The notes: generated by a model from the letters alone, not told the origin. A DNA stretch of 64,000 nt from JBCBKU01 sp965267475 (GCA_965267475.1 OZ254079.1:930001-994000); one strand, 5' to 3'. Shown: positions 33,148-40,571, counted from the stretch's first letter. Made by a program: numbers and translations.

Positions 33148-33552
33148 TTAATTGCCGGACCTCGATCCCTCTTGATCCCGGCGCGCATGCCGATGCTCTG
33201 CCACAAGCAAAATCAGACTGATCACACTCAGACCCAGCCCGATCTGCGTGACGAAAACATCTACGCCCGTGGTGAGCCCTGCGATCGTGTCGCCGAGTTG
33301 CTGGACCAAGACGCCCGCCATGGCCAACAGAACAAGAGGCCGCGCGCGCAACAGGGTTGCAGCCACAAGCATCACCCAGATCGCGACGGTTTTCCCCGTC
33401 CAACTGATATGCATGAACCCGTGGTTCGGCATTGGCATTGCCATGGCTTCATAAAACCCGGCCACATTCGTGAGCGCCACAAATATCAGAAAGCCATAGA
33501 GAAGGCATAAGAGACCGGGACCGACCAGCGCCCATATCGGAAGCGATCTCAT
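33148..33552 (-). CDS. Membrane protein of unknown function
   Basis: About 134 residues with four predicted membrane segments (LPIWALVGPGLLCLLYGFLIF, TVAIWVMLVAATLLRARP, LLAMAGVLVQQLGDTIAG and FVTQIGLGLSVISLILLVAE). Start 33552 overlaps the stop of the gene upstream (33549-33552, ATGA), so the two are coupled. The pair is divergent from an HxlR regulator and is its likely target. Not assigned to a named family. Confidence 0.75.
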   Translation of the reverse strand: MRSLPIWALVGPGLLCLLYGFLIFVALTNVAGFYEAMAMPMPNHGFMHISWTGKTVAIWVMLVAATLLRARPLVLLAMAGVLVQQLGDTIAGLTTGVDVFVTQIGLGLSVISLILLVAEHRHARRDQEGSRSGN

Positions 33553-33977
33553 GGGGTTTGACCGATCCAGCGGCGCGTCAGATGCCAGGCCGCCAGCGCT
33601 GACGGCAAGCCAAGGATCAGCCACCCGACCACAATCTGGTCCAAGGGCTGATCCAGATGCAGCGGCCCGATCCCGAACATGTCGACGGTGTCATTCACGA
33701 ACTTCATGGCGAAGATCGGGGCCAGCACCCAAGCCGTCCGAGCCGCAAATCCCACGACCAGAAGAGCGACATAACCGATGTTCTTCGACGCCCACATACC
33801 GCCAAGATGCGCGACAACCGGATGCCCGGTGTCCAGCCCCTCCAGCGCCTCCCCATAGAACATCTCGAAATTGCCAAGCCCCGACAGGATGCCCACCATG
33901 CCTCCGGCGATGGTGATGGCGCCGTAGACCCAAACCCACCAATGAATGCGCATATTTGGCGCGATGAACCAGCCCAT
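33549..33977 (-). CDS. Membrane protein of unknown function
   Basis: 142 residues, four predicted membrane segments (IHWWVWVYGAITIAGGMVGIL, NIGYVALLVVGFAARTAWVL and LDQIVVGWLILGLPSALAAW among them). First gene of a two-gene operon with the next membrane protein. 99 bp from the divergent HxlR start. Reads as a small transport or stress membrane protein; function not known. Confidence 0.75.
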   Translation of the reverse strand: MGWFIAPNMRIHWWVWVYGAITIAGGMVGILSGLGNFEMFYGEALEGLDTGHPVVAHLGGMWASKNIGYVALLVVGFAARTAWVLAPIFAMKFVNDTVDMFGIGPLHLDQPLDQIVVGWLILGLPSALAAWHLTRRWIGQTP

Positions 33978-34076
33978 GGAACATGCCTCTTGATCAGAAC
34001 AGGGGCCAGTTGAGATGATGTGCCGGGGTCACGCAATCAGGCATATTTTTGTGACTACCGGGAAAGGGAGACAACT

Positions 34077-34427
34077 TTGGAACCATTGACCGATCCAACC
34101 GGGCCCGACGGGTGTCCTGTGTCGGAATGTCTGAAGATGATTGGCGGCAAGTGGAAACCGGTGATCTTGTATTCCGTCGGGCACGGCGCGAACCGGTTCG
34201 GCATTCTCACGCGGGTCATTCCGGGAATATCGAAGCAGGTCCTCACGCGGCAATTGCGCGAGCTTGAGGCAGACGGGCTTCTGGCCCGGACCGTCATACC
34301 CGGGAATGTCGCGCATGTGGAATATGCAATCACCTCGCTTGGCCACAGCCTTGAGCCGGTGATCGGGGCCATGAAGGACTGGGGCCTGCAGAAACGAAAG
34401 GGTATGATCCCATCTGTCCCGGCCTAG
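34077..34427 (+). CDS. HxlR-family transcriptional regulator
   Basis: Winged-helix regulator of the HxlR type: GCPVSECLKMIGGKWKPVIL at the N-terminus with the conserved Cys pair used by redox- or quinone-sensing members, FGILTRVIPGISKQVLTRQL as the recognition helix, and EYAITSLGHSLEPVIGAMKDWG at the C-terminus. TTG at 34077 is chosen because AGGGAG lies seven bases upstream; an in-frame GTG at 34020 would add 19 residues without a good site. Length 116. It probably controls the divergent membrane-protein pair. Confidence 0.88.
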   Translation: MEPLTDPTGPDGCPVSECLKMIGGKWKPVILYSVGHGANRFGILTRVIPGISKQVLTRQLRELEADGLLARTVIPGNVAHVEYAITSLGHSLEPVIGAMKDWGLQKRKGMIPSVPA

Positions 34428-34772
34428 GCGGTCGGGTGTAAGACCTGGTCGCCAGCCCGGTGCTGTGTTTGACGTGCTGACTGGGTGCCCTTCTCCGAAA
34501 GGTGGCACGCTGACGCCTCTGGCTGCTTTAACCGCAGGCCCATGCCTGACACTCCCTCCCCGAAGGTGAGCGCTCGAATTTTGCGAGAATAAGCCTCGCT
34601 AACGCGCGACCACAATCAGCTCCGGCAGGGCTATGGCATGACGGCCGTCATCCGCGGAACCGCCATTCGTGTCGGATGTCCGCTGTGAGCCCTGAAAAGA
34701 CATTTGTTTGCGTAGATGAATGCTTGTCGTGCAGTGAGGCTTTGAATTGCATTAACCGCCGCATCGCTCTCA
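34428..34772. other. Gene-free interval of 345 bp
   Basis: No open frame, tRNA or strong hairpin stands out. Base composition is mixed, moving from the GC-rich background to the AT-richer polysaccharide-lyase gene. It may carry the boundary of an acquired segment. No direct repeats were seen at its ends. Confidence 0.4.
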
Positions 34773-35597
34773 TTAGCTTGCCACTTTGACACGGCGCGCA
34801 TAGATTCGATCATAGTAGATTACCGCTGCGCCCGCCGAAGGCTTCGTGTCTAGTCGATAGATTCCCAATTTAAGATAAACACCTTCAACTGGCTCAGGGA
34901 GAGTCACTCCGCGATAAACTACTCTTGGATTGTCATTTACAAAAACATAAAGAAACCCGTCTGAATTTTTCGTCCACTTAACTTGGATTTTGATATCGTT
35001 CCACCGTCCGAAGATTTCTTCACGCGACAATACGGGTGCTCGAAAAGTGCCGTGAAAATTTCCATCATGTCGTGCTTGCGGTCCTTTTAGCATCAGGCCG
35101 CCATTTCCAGGCCTCCAGCCGCCGTAAAAAAAGGCCCAGGTATGTGGCGCACTACCCGTCCCGTGGAACTGGCCTAGGAACATTTCGGGTCTTGTGTTTC
35201 CCTTATGATATGGTGTTGGAAAGTCTTCTGGAAAGTAAACACTCCAGCCATACTCGAATACACTGCCTTCCCTTTGAACGGAAGACGTTGAAAGCTCAAC
35301 ACGTTCGTTACCATTTTTGCAATCGCTAAAGCCACTGTACTTCTCAACGCCACAGTCCCCGTAGCGGACTTCGACCCTCAATGATCGCTTCCCATCGCGA
35401 ACAGGGGACGTAGTTAGCATGGCCGCATACGGCTTGCTGGGTTGCCAAAACTGACGTTTGAAGTCTGATAGTCCTGCCGAAATGTCTCGCCCCGGCGACT
35501 CTCCCACATTGAGTGGCTTGCCAATTATATCCGTAGATGCCTCAGAACCAACGCCCACTAAGAAACACAACGCAAAAGCAATAGTTTTAAAGCGCAT
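34773..35597 (-). CDS. Exported polysaccharide lyase, heparin-lyase-I-like fold
   Basis: Predicted periplasmic or secreted lyase of the Polysacc_lyase group related to heparin lyase I and glucuronan lyases. Signal peptide FKTIAFALCFLVGVGSEAST. The jelly-roll core includes RSLRVEVRYGDCGVEKYSGF, NGNERVELSTSS, EYGWSVYFPEDFPT, MFLGQFHGTG and KIQVKWTKNSDGFLYVFVND, ending with KLGIYRLDTKPS and YYDRIYARR. Start 35597 gives 274 residues. Codon use and base composition are clearly more AT-rich than nearby genes, so it is probably acquired. The substrate would be an acidic glycan, which fits a marine lifestyle, but this is inference. Confidence 0.82.
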   Translation of the reverse strand: MRFKTIAFALCFLVGVGSEASTDIIGKPLNVGESPGRDISAGLSDFKRQFWQPSKPYAAMLTTSPVRDGKRSLRVEVRYGDCGVEKYSGFSDCKNGNERVELSTSSVQREGSVFEYGWSVYFPEDFPTPYHKGNTRPEMFLGQFHGTGSAPHTWAFFYGGWRPGNGGLMLKGPQARHDGNFHGTFRAPVLSREEIFGRWNDIKIQVKWTKNSDGFLYVFVNDNPRVVYRGVTLPEPVEGVYLKLGIYRLDTKPSAGAAVIYYDRIYARRVKVAS

Positions 35598-35839
35598 ACA
35601 ACACTCCCGAGGTAATGAGTTTAGCAATTCAAGGTTTACGGAAGCAAATATTCGGATTGATTACAAGGCGCGTGCCAGAAAGCGGCCTTTTGCGGATGCG
35701 GCGTAAATGGCAGTTTTGTCCGCAAAGCGGCCATTGGACCGGGCGATATCTGAAACCGGTTTTCCAGGATTTCCGCATTACGGGGATTGAACCGACGCCC
35801 CCCTCGACAACCCCCTCAAATCGCTCCATATCCCCCAGC

Positions 35840-37639
35840 ATGGCCGAGCTATCCAACATCCGCAACTTCTCCATCGTTGCCCATATCGACCACGGGAAAT
35901 CGACCCTGGCCGACCGGCTGATCCAGCTGACCGGCACCGTGGCCGCGCGCGACATGCAGGAACAGCTTTTGGACAGTATGGATATCGAGCGGGAGCGCGG
36001 CATCACCATCAAGGCCAACACCGTGCGGATCGAGTACCCGGCCAAGGATGGCCAGACCTATATTCTGAACCTGATCGACACGCCGGGCCACGTGGACTTC
36101 GCCTATGAGGTGTCACGCTCAATGCAGGCGGTTGAAGGCTCGCTTCTGGTGGTGGATGCCACCCAGGGGGTCGAGGCGCAGACGCTGGCCAATGTCTATC
36201 AGGCGATCGAGGCCGACCACGAAATCGTCCCCGTCCTAAACAAGATCGACCTGCCCGCGACGGATATCGACCGGGTTTCCGAGCAGATCGAGGATGTGAT
36301 CGGCATCGACGCCACGGACGCGATCCAGATCAGCGCGAAAACCGGCGTCGGCATCCCCGACGTGCTGGAAGCCATCGTCACCCGTCTTCCCGCGCCCCAG
36401 GGCGACCCTGACGCGGCCCTGAAGGCCATGCTGGTCGACAGCTGGTACGACCCTTACCTCGGCGTCGTCGTCCTGATCCGCGTCATCGACGGCAAGATCC
36501 GGAAGGGCGACCGCATCCGCATGATGGCGACCGACGCCACCTACGGGATCGACAAACTCGCCGTCCTCCGCCCCAAGATGCAGGACATTGCCGAGCTTGG
36601 CCCGGGCGAAATCGGCATCCTCACGGCTTCGATCAAACAGGTCCGCGACACCCGGGTCGGCGACACCATCACCCATGAGAAGAAGGGCACCGACACCCCC
36701 CTGCCGGGCTTCGCCCCCTCGGTCCCCGTCGTCTTCTGCGGCCTCTTCCCGGTCGACAATGCCGAGTTCGAAGACCTCCGCGACGCCATCGAGAAACTCG
36801 CGCTCAACGACGCCAGCTTCAGCTTCGAAATGGAAACCTCTGCCGCCCTCGGCTTCGGCTTCCGCTGCGGCTTCCTGGGTCTTCTGCACCTTGAGGTCAT
36901 CCGCGACCGCATCGAACGCGAATACGGTATCGAACTGATCACCACCGCCCCCAGCGTGATCTACAAGATCCACCTCCGCGACGGCACGGTGACCGAACTC
37001 CACAACCCCGCCGACATGCCCGACCCCGCCACCATCGACCATATCGAGGAACCGCGCATCAAGGCCACGATCCTGGTGCCCGACGACTACCTGGGCGATG
37101 TGCTGAAGCTCTGCCAGGACCGCCGCGGCATCCAGCTTGACCTGACCTATGCCGGCACCCGCGCCATGGTCGTCTATGACCTGCCGCTGAATGAGGTCGT
37201 GTTCGACTTCTACGACCGGCTGAAATCGGTGACCAAGGGCTATGCCAGCTTCGATTATCAGCTGACCGGCTATGCCCAGGACAACCTGGTGAAAATGTCG
37301 ATCCTGGTGAATGACGAACCGGTCGATGCGCTGTCGATGATGGTCCACCGCGACCGGGCCGAGATGCGGGGCCGCGCCATGTGCGAAAAGCTGAAAGAGC
37401 TGATCCCCCGCCACATGTTCAAAATCCCGATCCAGGCCGCGATAGGAGGCCGCGTGATCGCGCGCGAAACCCTGTCGGCCATGCGGAAGGACGTTACGGC
37501 GAAATGTTACGGAGGCGACGCGACCCGCAAGCGCAAGCTTCTGGACAAGCAGAAGGCCGGGAAGAAAAAGATGCGCCAGTTCGGGAAGGTGGATATCCCG
37601 CAGGAAGCGTTCATAAACGCGTTAAAAATGGACAGCTAA
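35840..37639 (+). CDS. lepA: Elongation factor 4 (LepA)
   Basis: Ribosome-associated GTPase, related to EF-G, that helps translation under stress and in assembly. Motifs are G1 AHIDHGKST, G2 RGITIKANTVRIEY, G3 DTPGHVDF and G4 LNKIDLP. The elongation-factor domains follow, and the C-terminal LepA domain ends GKKKMRQFGKVDIPQEAFIN. Length 599, start 35840 with the standard MAELSNIRNFSIVAHIDHG opening; the extended frame upstream is not coding. It is a core gene sitting in an otherwise atypical neighbourhood. A perfect terminator overlaps its stop codon. Confidence 0.97.
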   Translation: MAELSNIRNFSIVAHIDHGKSTLADRLIQLTGTVAARDMQEQLLDSMDIERERGITIKANTVRIEYPAKDGQTYILNLIDTPGHVDFAYEVSRSMQAVEGSLLVVDATQGVEAQTLANVYQAIEADHEIVPVLNKIDLPATDIDRVSEQIEDVIGIDATDAIQISAKTGVGIPDVLEAIVTRLPAPQGDPDAALKAMLVDSWYDPYLGVVVLIRVIDGKIRKGDRIRMMATDATYGIDKLAVLRPKMQDIAELGPGEIGILTASIKQVRDTRVGDTITHEKKGTDTPLPGFAPSVPVVFCGLFPVDNAEFEDLRDAIEKLALNDASFSFEMETSAALGFGFRCGFLGLLHLEVIRDRIEREYGIELITTAPSVIYKIHLRDGTVTELHNPADMPDPATIDHIEEPRIKATILVPDDYLGDVLKLCQDRRGIQLDLTYAGTRAMVVYDLPLNEVVFDFYDRLKSVTKGYASFDYQLTGYAQDNLVKMSILVNDEPVDALSMMVHRDRAEMRGRAMCEKLKELIPRHMFKIPIQAAIGGRVIARETLSAMRKDVTAKCYGGDATRKRKLLDKQKAGKKKMRQFGKVDIPQEAFINALKMDS

Positions 37640-37656
37640 GGCTGTCCATTTCGCGT
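37626..37656 (+). terminator. Rho-independent terminator of lepA
   Basis: AAATGGACAGC (37626-37636) and GCTGTCCATTT (37641-37651) pair over 11 bp with a TAAG loop. The lepA stop codon TAA sits in the loop, so the stem's left arm encodes the last residues MDS. Confidence 0.85.
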
Positions 37657-38021
37657 TTTGAAGGCGGTGCGGGTAAGCGGTTCACGAAGTGAATTGCGGC
37701 CGCACACCCGGAATGTGAAGCGCAGGATAGCATTGGGTGGCGGCGACTTGCGCAGCAAGTTACGTGCCCACACCCATAAACTCCTCCCTTTGGCCATTCG
37801 ACCAGAATGGCCGCGCCCGACCCTCCCCCAGGGAGGGCGCATTGCCACCTTGCAATCCGCTCAACAGTCGGATGTAGTTTGCAGCATTAACGGAACCGAT
37901 GAGATGCTGCGCCACGCCCACCCAGGGTCGGGCGCTTGTCTTCTCAACAACCGGCAAAATAGAAAAGGTGAATCCGGGTTTTCTCGGGTAAAAGTTTTTC
38001 TCATCCTGGGATAAGATCATC
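37640..38021. other. Gene-free interval of 382 bp dense in hairpins
   Basis: No credible gene. Perfect dyads follow one another: TTCAC-GAA-GTGAA (37681-37693), GCGGCCGC (37697-37704), ACTTGC-GCA-GCAAGT (37746-37760), GGCCATTC-GACCA-GAATGGCC (37792-37812) and CCCTCCC-CCA-GGGAGGG (37821-37837). The right-hand 150 bp turn AT-rich and probably contain the promoter of the next gene. Confidence 0.6.
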
Positions 38022-38768
38022 ATGGCAGATCAAAGACTTAATTACCTCGGTATTCTTTTGGGGAGTGGCCTTCTTGCAGCCGCCGTTTCCGGAGCGGTAT
38101 CTCTATACCTTAATAGAACGACGTCTCTTACATTTGAAATAGAACAAGAACGCCTTTTTGTTGAACTTGTCAGTTCGCTTTCCGAACGACACAAGTCCAA
38201 TTCGGACTTGAGTTTTGTATGGGTCGTGCAGAATGTTCTTTATCCAATCTACGACGACGGAGACTCAAGCTCAGAAACCAAGTTTGAAAAGGTACTAACA
38301 TCCTTGGTCGCGCAAAGCTCGGGAAATGACTTACTAGATAGCCCCAAAACTGAAAGAGGGTCCGAGAGCAGCCAAGACGTTGGTAAAACCAATTCGCCAA
38401 GAAGTCTTATTGAGCAATTGCAGAACGCGGGCGAATTGACACAAGGAACATCATCAACGGATATTAGAGAGGCGTTCTGGGGAGAGTTTCGTCTTCAATA
38501 CAGTGATTTTCTTGTTTCAGTCTATGAGGACGGAAACGCGGAGATCGTAAATGAACTACTCAAAGCCATATACCTCGACGCCTCAGAAAAGGAAGCATAC
38601 CGCGTAAATCTCTATGTGTGCTTTACGCTTTCAAAGCTGTCTAACTGGTCGGGTAATCAGGAGCTGTTAAGCCGATTCAATCAGGTTACAGTCGAAGGCG
38701 AAGGCAATATGAGGGACGATACCTACAAATTGCGTTGCGACGCGGCGAAGCGCAGCCAGAACTCTTAA
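38022..38768 (+). CDS. Membrane-anchored protein of unknown function
   Basis: Not recognised. One N-terminal membrane segment (YLGILLGSGLLAAAVSGAVSL) is followed by about 215 cytoplasmic or periplasmic residues, mainly helical, with a serine/glycine-rich probable linker (GNDLLDSPKTERGSESSQDV). The second half (WGEFRLQYSDFLVSVYEDGN) resembles no family I know. The composition is more AT-rich than the background and the codon use differs (many AGA and TTA codons), so recent transfer is likely. A terminator follows at 38862. Length 248. Confidence 0.75.
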   Translation: MADQRLNYLGILLGSGLLAAAVSGAVSLYLNRTTSLTFEIEQERLFVELVSSLSERHKSNSDLSFVWVVQNVLYPIYDDGDSSSETKFEKVLTSLVAQSSGNDLLDSPKTERGSESSQDVGKTNSPRSLIEQLQNAGELTQGTSSTDIREAFWGEFRLQYSDFLVSVYEDGNAEIVNELLKAIYLDASEKEAYRVNLYVCFTLSKLSNWSGNQELLSRFNQVTVEGEGNMRDDTYKLRCDAAKRSQNS

Positions 38769-38861
38769 GGCATTAAACGCTTGTCAATTGCCGATGCACT
38801 TTTTCCGTTTTACGCGTCAGACGTTCGCGGCCACATATTGCTGCCTCCGCCATTCAGAACA

Positions 38862-38925
38862 GCCCGGTAAGGTGCGTGCTCGCACGCACCGCCCCTTCGC
38901 TCCTGCAACCACCTTACGGGTTTTT
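38862..38925 (+). terminator. Nested hairpin terminator
   Basis: Outer stem CCCGGTAAGGT (38862 on) pairs with ACCTTACGGG (38911-38920) with one bulged base and is followed by TTTTT. Inside it is a perfect hairpin GGTGCGTGC-TC-GCACGCACC (38871-38890) that competes with the outer arms. Likely ends transcription of the membrane-protein gene. Confidence 0.65.
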
Positions 38926-38931
38926 ATCTCT

Positions 38932-39234
38932 CTAAACATCCACCACAACCAACCCCTCAACACCCCCCTCACAGGCCGCCACCAGCCGGGCACCCGCCGC
39001 CTTGTGGTCGGAGTGCTCCAGATAGGCATCCCGCGCGGCGGTATCCTCAAAATCCATGGTAAACGCATGGGTGAAGCCGCGGTTCAGCCCCTCGGGTGAG
39101 ACATTGGATCCGAAGCTGGCTGAGACCATCCCCGGCACCACCGCCTTCAGCCCCTCAAGCGCTGCCCAGATCCCGGCGATCTCGCCCTCGGGCGTCGTCT
39201 CGGCAAAGCGGCACAGCACGATGTGGCGGATCAT
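38932..39234 (-). CDS. Dabb-domain (stress-responsive A/B barrel) protein
   Basis: Small dimeric alpha-beta barrel protein of the Dabb family; MIRHIVLCRFAETTPEGEIA is the diagnostic start, followed by the strand SASFGSNVSPEGLNRGFTHAFTMDF and the helix RDAYLEHSDHKAAGARLVAA. Found in bacteria and plants, often stress-induced; the enzymatic role of this one is unknown. Length 100. It lies 17 bp downstream of the tiny lipoprotein gene on the same strand. Confidence 0.9.
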   Translation of the reverse strand: MIRHIVLCRFAETTPEGEIAGIWAALEGLKAVVPGMVSASFGSNVSPEGLNRGFTHAFTMDFEDTAARDAYLEHSDHKAAGARLVAACEGGVEGLVVVDV

Positions 39235-39251
39235 GGCCGCGCCCCCGACAT

Positions 39252-39392
39252 TCAGAACAGCCCGTCGCCGCCTTCCCGATCCTCGATCACCTCATCGGCC
39301 ACCACCACGGCGCCCGCGCCCACGGCGACCGGCACGCAGCCCGACAGAACCGGCACGGCCAGCACGCTGAGAAGAAGAAGACGATGGATCAT
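39252..39392 (-). CDS. 46-residue lipoprotein
   Basis: Reading the - strand gives MIHRLLLLSVLAVPVLSGCV then PVAVGAGAVVVADEVIEDRE and GGDGLF. The lipobox is LSGC at residues 16-19, and GAGAVVVADEV resembles other tiny outer-membrane lipoproteins of this family. GGGGCTTTCC precedes the ATG, so the Shine-Dalgarno is only fair. It is adjacent to the Dabb gene on the same strand. Too small for most gene-callers, but the intact signal and lipobox support it. Confidence 0.65.
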   Translation of the reverse strand: MIHRLLLLSVLAVPVLSGCVPVAVGAGAVVVADEVIEDREGGDGLF

Positions 39393-39452
39393 TGGAAAGC
39401 CCCTCCGCTTGTAACCCTGCGCCACCCTAGGCAGCCGGGCCGCGGGCGTCCA

Positions 39453-39854
39453 TCATTTCCCGGCGCGGCGTGTCAGCGCTTCCAGCCGGTCGCGCAGATC
39501 CAGAAGTGTGCGCATCTCGGGCGACGGTGATGTCTCGATCGGCCCCAGATAGCGCGCGACATCAGCCTTTGTCCTGGGCTCCTGCGTCTCGGGCTTGGGC
39601 GTCGTCATCTCGGGCCCGTTCCAGCGCGGGGTGACCAGCGACCGCCCGGGCCGGATCCCCGTCACCGGGTCCTTCGGGCCCTTCTGCTCGGTCTCCATGA
39701 TTTCGATCAGCCGGTCCAGCATGTTCAGCGACACGAAGGCCGCCGCCGGTCGCCCATGTTTCGTGATGACGACCCAGTCATCGGGCCGGGTCAGGTCGTT
39801 CAGGATCGTCCGGAATTCTTTCCGAAGCGCGCGGGCCGGAATCACGCGGGGCAT
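39453..39854 (-). CDS. Phd/YefM-type antitoxin-like DNA-binding protein (no toxin partner seen)
   Basis: N-terminal half matches the Phd/YefM fold that binds its own promoter and a toxin: MPRVIPARALRKEFRTILND, then LTRPDDWVVITKHGRPAAAFVSLNML. The C-terminal half (about 65-133), MTTPKPETQEPRTKADVARY and SPSPEMRTLLDLRDRLEALT, is longer than a typical antitoxin and not assigned. GAGAGG lies upstream of the ATG at 39854. No RelE, Doc or PIN-like toxin gene adjoins it, so it may be an orphan or a transcription factor. Length 133. Confidence 0.75.
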   Translation of the reverse strand: MPRVIPARALRKEFRTILNDLTRPDDWVVITKHGRPAAAFVSLNMLDRLIEIMETEQKGPKDPVTGIRPGRSLVTPRWNGPEMTTPKPETQEPRTKADVARYLGPIETSPSPEMRTLLDLRDRLEALTRRAGK

Positions 39855-40146
39855 GTCGGCACCTCTCGTTTTTGTCAAAACGGGACGATTCGAGCGCGGA
39901 ATTGTAAAAATCTGCTGCTGCGGGCGCACGGTATTGTCTTTTTCCGTCCTCGCAGGTGCAGCGAAATCGGCAAATTTTCGTCCACGCTGTACAGTCCGGT
40001 AACCCGTCCGCAACAAACAGATTAATCGAGTTATCCACCGGAAATCCACAAGGCATATCAAGGGTTTATCCCCAAGAAAGATCGATGCTGCGGTGCTTTT
40101 TGGTTGTCCGTCCCGCCCGAAATTGAGACTGTTTCGTTACTGCAGA

Positions 40147-40383
40147 GGTTCCCAGAACCGAAGCAGCGCAACGGCCCCTCGGGTCCGGAGCGGGAGAGGC
40201 CAAACCTTCGGGGGCGGGTGATTTCGTGAAGGATCGCAGGAGGTTAGCAGAGAGCGATCTCAGCTGGCGGACTGTGGGACGGAGCATCTGGAAGGGACCC
40301 GCAAGGGAAACGACCAGGAAGGCGTCAGGGGCGCCCGCAAGGGCGCAATGCGAGGACCGCGTCTGAGCACCTGACGCCTTTTC
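40147..40383 (+). ncRNA. Candidate structured non-coding RNA
   Basis: Successive complementary arms: GGTTC/GAACC (40147-40159), CCTTC/GAAGG (40205-40232), GATCGC/GCGATC (40232-40259), CCC-GCAA-GGG (40298-40307), and a terminal 11-bp stem AAGGCGTCAGG (40319-40329) with CCTGACGCCTT (40370-40380) and a short T-run. Inside that stem is GCGCCC-GCAA-GGGCGC (40331-40346), a perfect 6-bp hairpin with a GNRA tetraloop. No long open frame fits. I do not recognise it as RNase P, SRP, tmRNA or 6S RNA. Transcription is not shown. Confidence 0.4.
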
Positions 40384-40424
40384 CTATTGTAAAACCAGCA
40401 GCTTATCCCTGACCCGGAAACTGA

Positions 40425-40460
40425 AACGGGGCCCCTCGCGCGTTCGCAAAAGGCCCCGTT
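40425..40460 (-). terminator. Strong hairpin downstream of the oxygenase gene
   Basis: AACGGGGCC (40425-40433) pairs with GGCCCCGTT (40452-40460) over 9 bp, with an 18-base loop. On the - strand it lies after the stop of the prolyl-hydroxylase-like gene; the T-rich tail (TTTCAGTTT) is weak but present. Confidence 0.5.
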
Positions 40461-40571
40461 GTCAGTGAATGCATTACCGCGTCTATGCACCTGTGCCGCA
40501 ACTGGTAGAGCATGGCGCAGCATAACTCAACCAGATGTCGCGCATTTGACCAAATTTTGTGGTCGGTGCCG

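Larger units (their letters stand above)
39855..40571. other. Gene-free interval of 717 bp with DnaA-box-like sites and RNA-like hairpins
   Basis: No credible coding frame. From left to right it holds the antitoxin promoter region (39860-40020), a cluster of TTATCCACC/TTATCCCC sites (40030-40070), a series of hairpins ending in a terminator (40147-40382) and a second strong hairpin (40425-40460). A fragment AACTGGTAGAGCA at about 40500 resembles a tRNA D-arm, but no tRNA fold follows. Confidence 0.6.

Noticed and set aside
31964..33403. 479-residue frame on the - strand
   Set aside because: It is the shadow of the oxygenase gene and its neighbour. Composition is low complexity (RGRHQ-rich) and it has no domain or ribosome-binding site.
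35760..35840. GGATTGAACCGACGCCCCCC before lepA looked like a T-loop of a tRNA on the opposite strand
   Set aside because: The T-loop consensus is GGTTCGAATCC or its complement, which is not matched, and no cloverleaf can be drawn around it.
36236..37414. 392-residue frame on the - strand inside lepA
   Set aside because: An antisense shadow of lepA: strongly biased composition (HH, DD, GG runs) and no recognisable fold.
40028..40075. Chromosomal replication origin
   Set aside because: No dnaA, hemE, parAB, gidA or repABC-type genes are nearby and no larger box array is present. The cluster of boxes alone is not enough.
40066..40287. 73-residue frame on the - strand (MLRPTVRQLRSLSANLLRSF)
   Set aside because: Covers the putative structured RNA and reads as arginine/serine-rich noise. 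Such frames are often annotated over conserved RNA elements, so I treat it as non-coding.
40485..40525. Possible tRNA: AACTGGTAGAGCA resembles a D-arm
   Set aside because: No anticodon or T-arm pairing follows within the right distance and there is no CCA-like end, so it is at most a fragment or chance.
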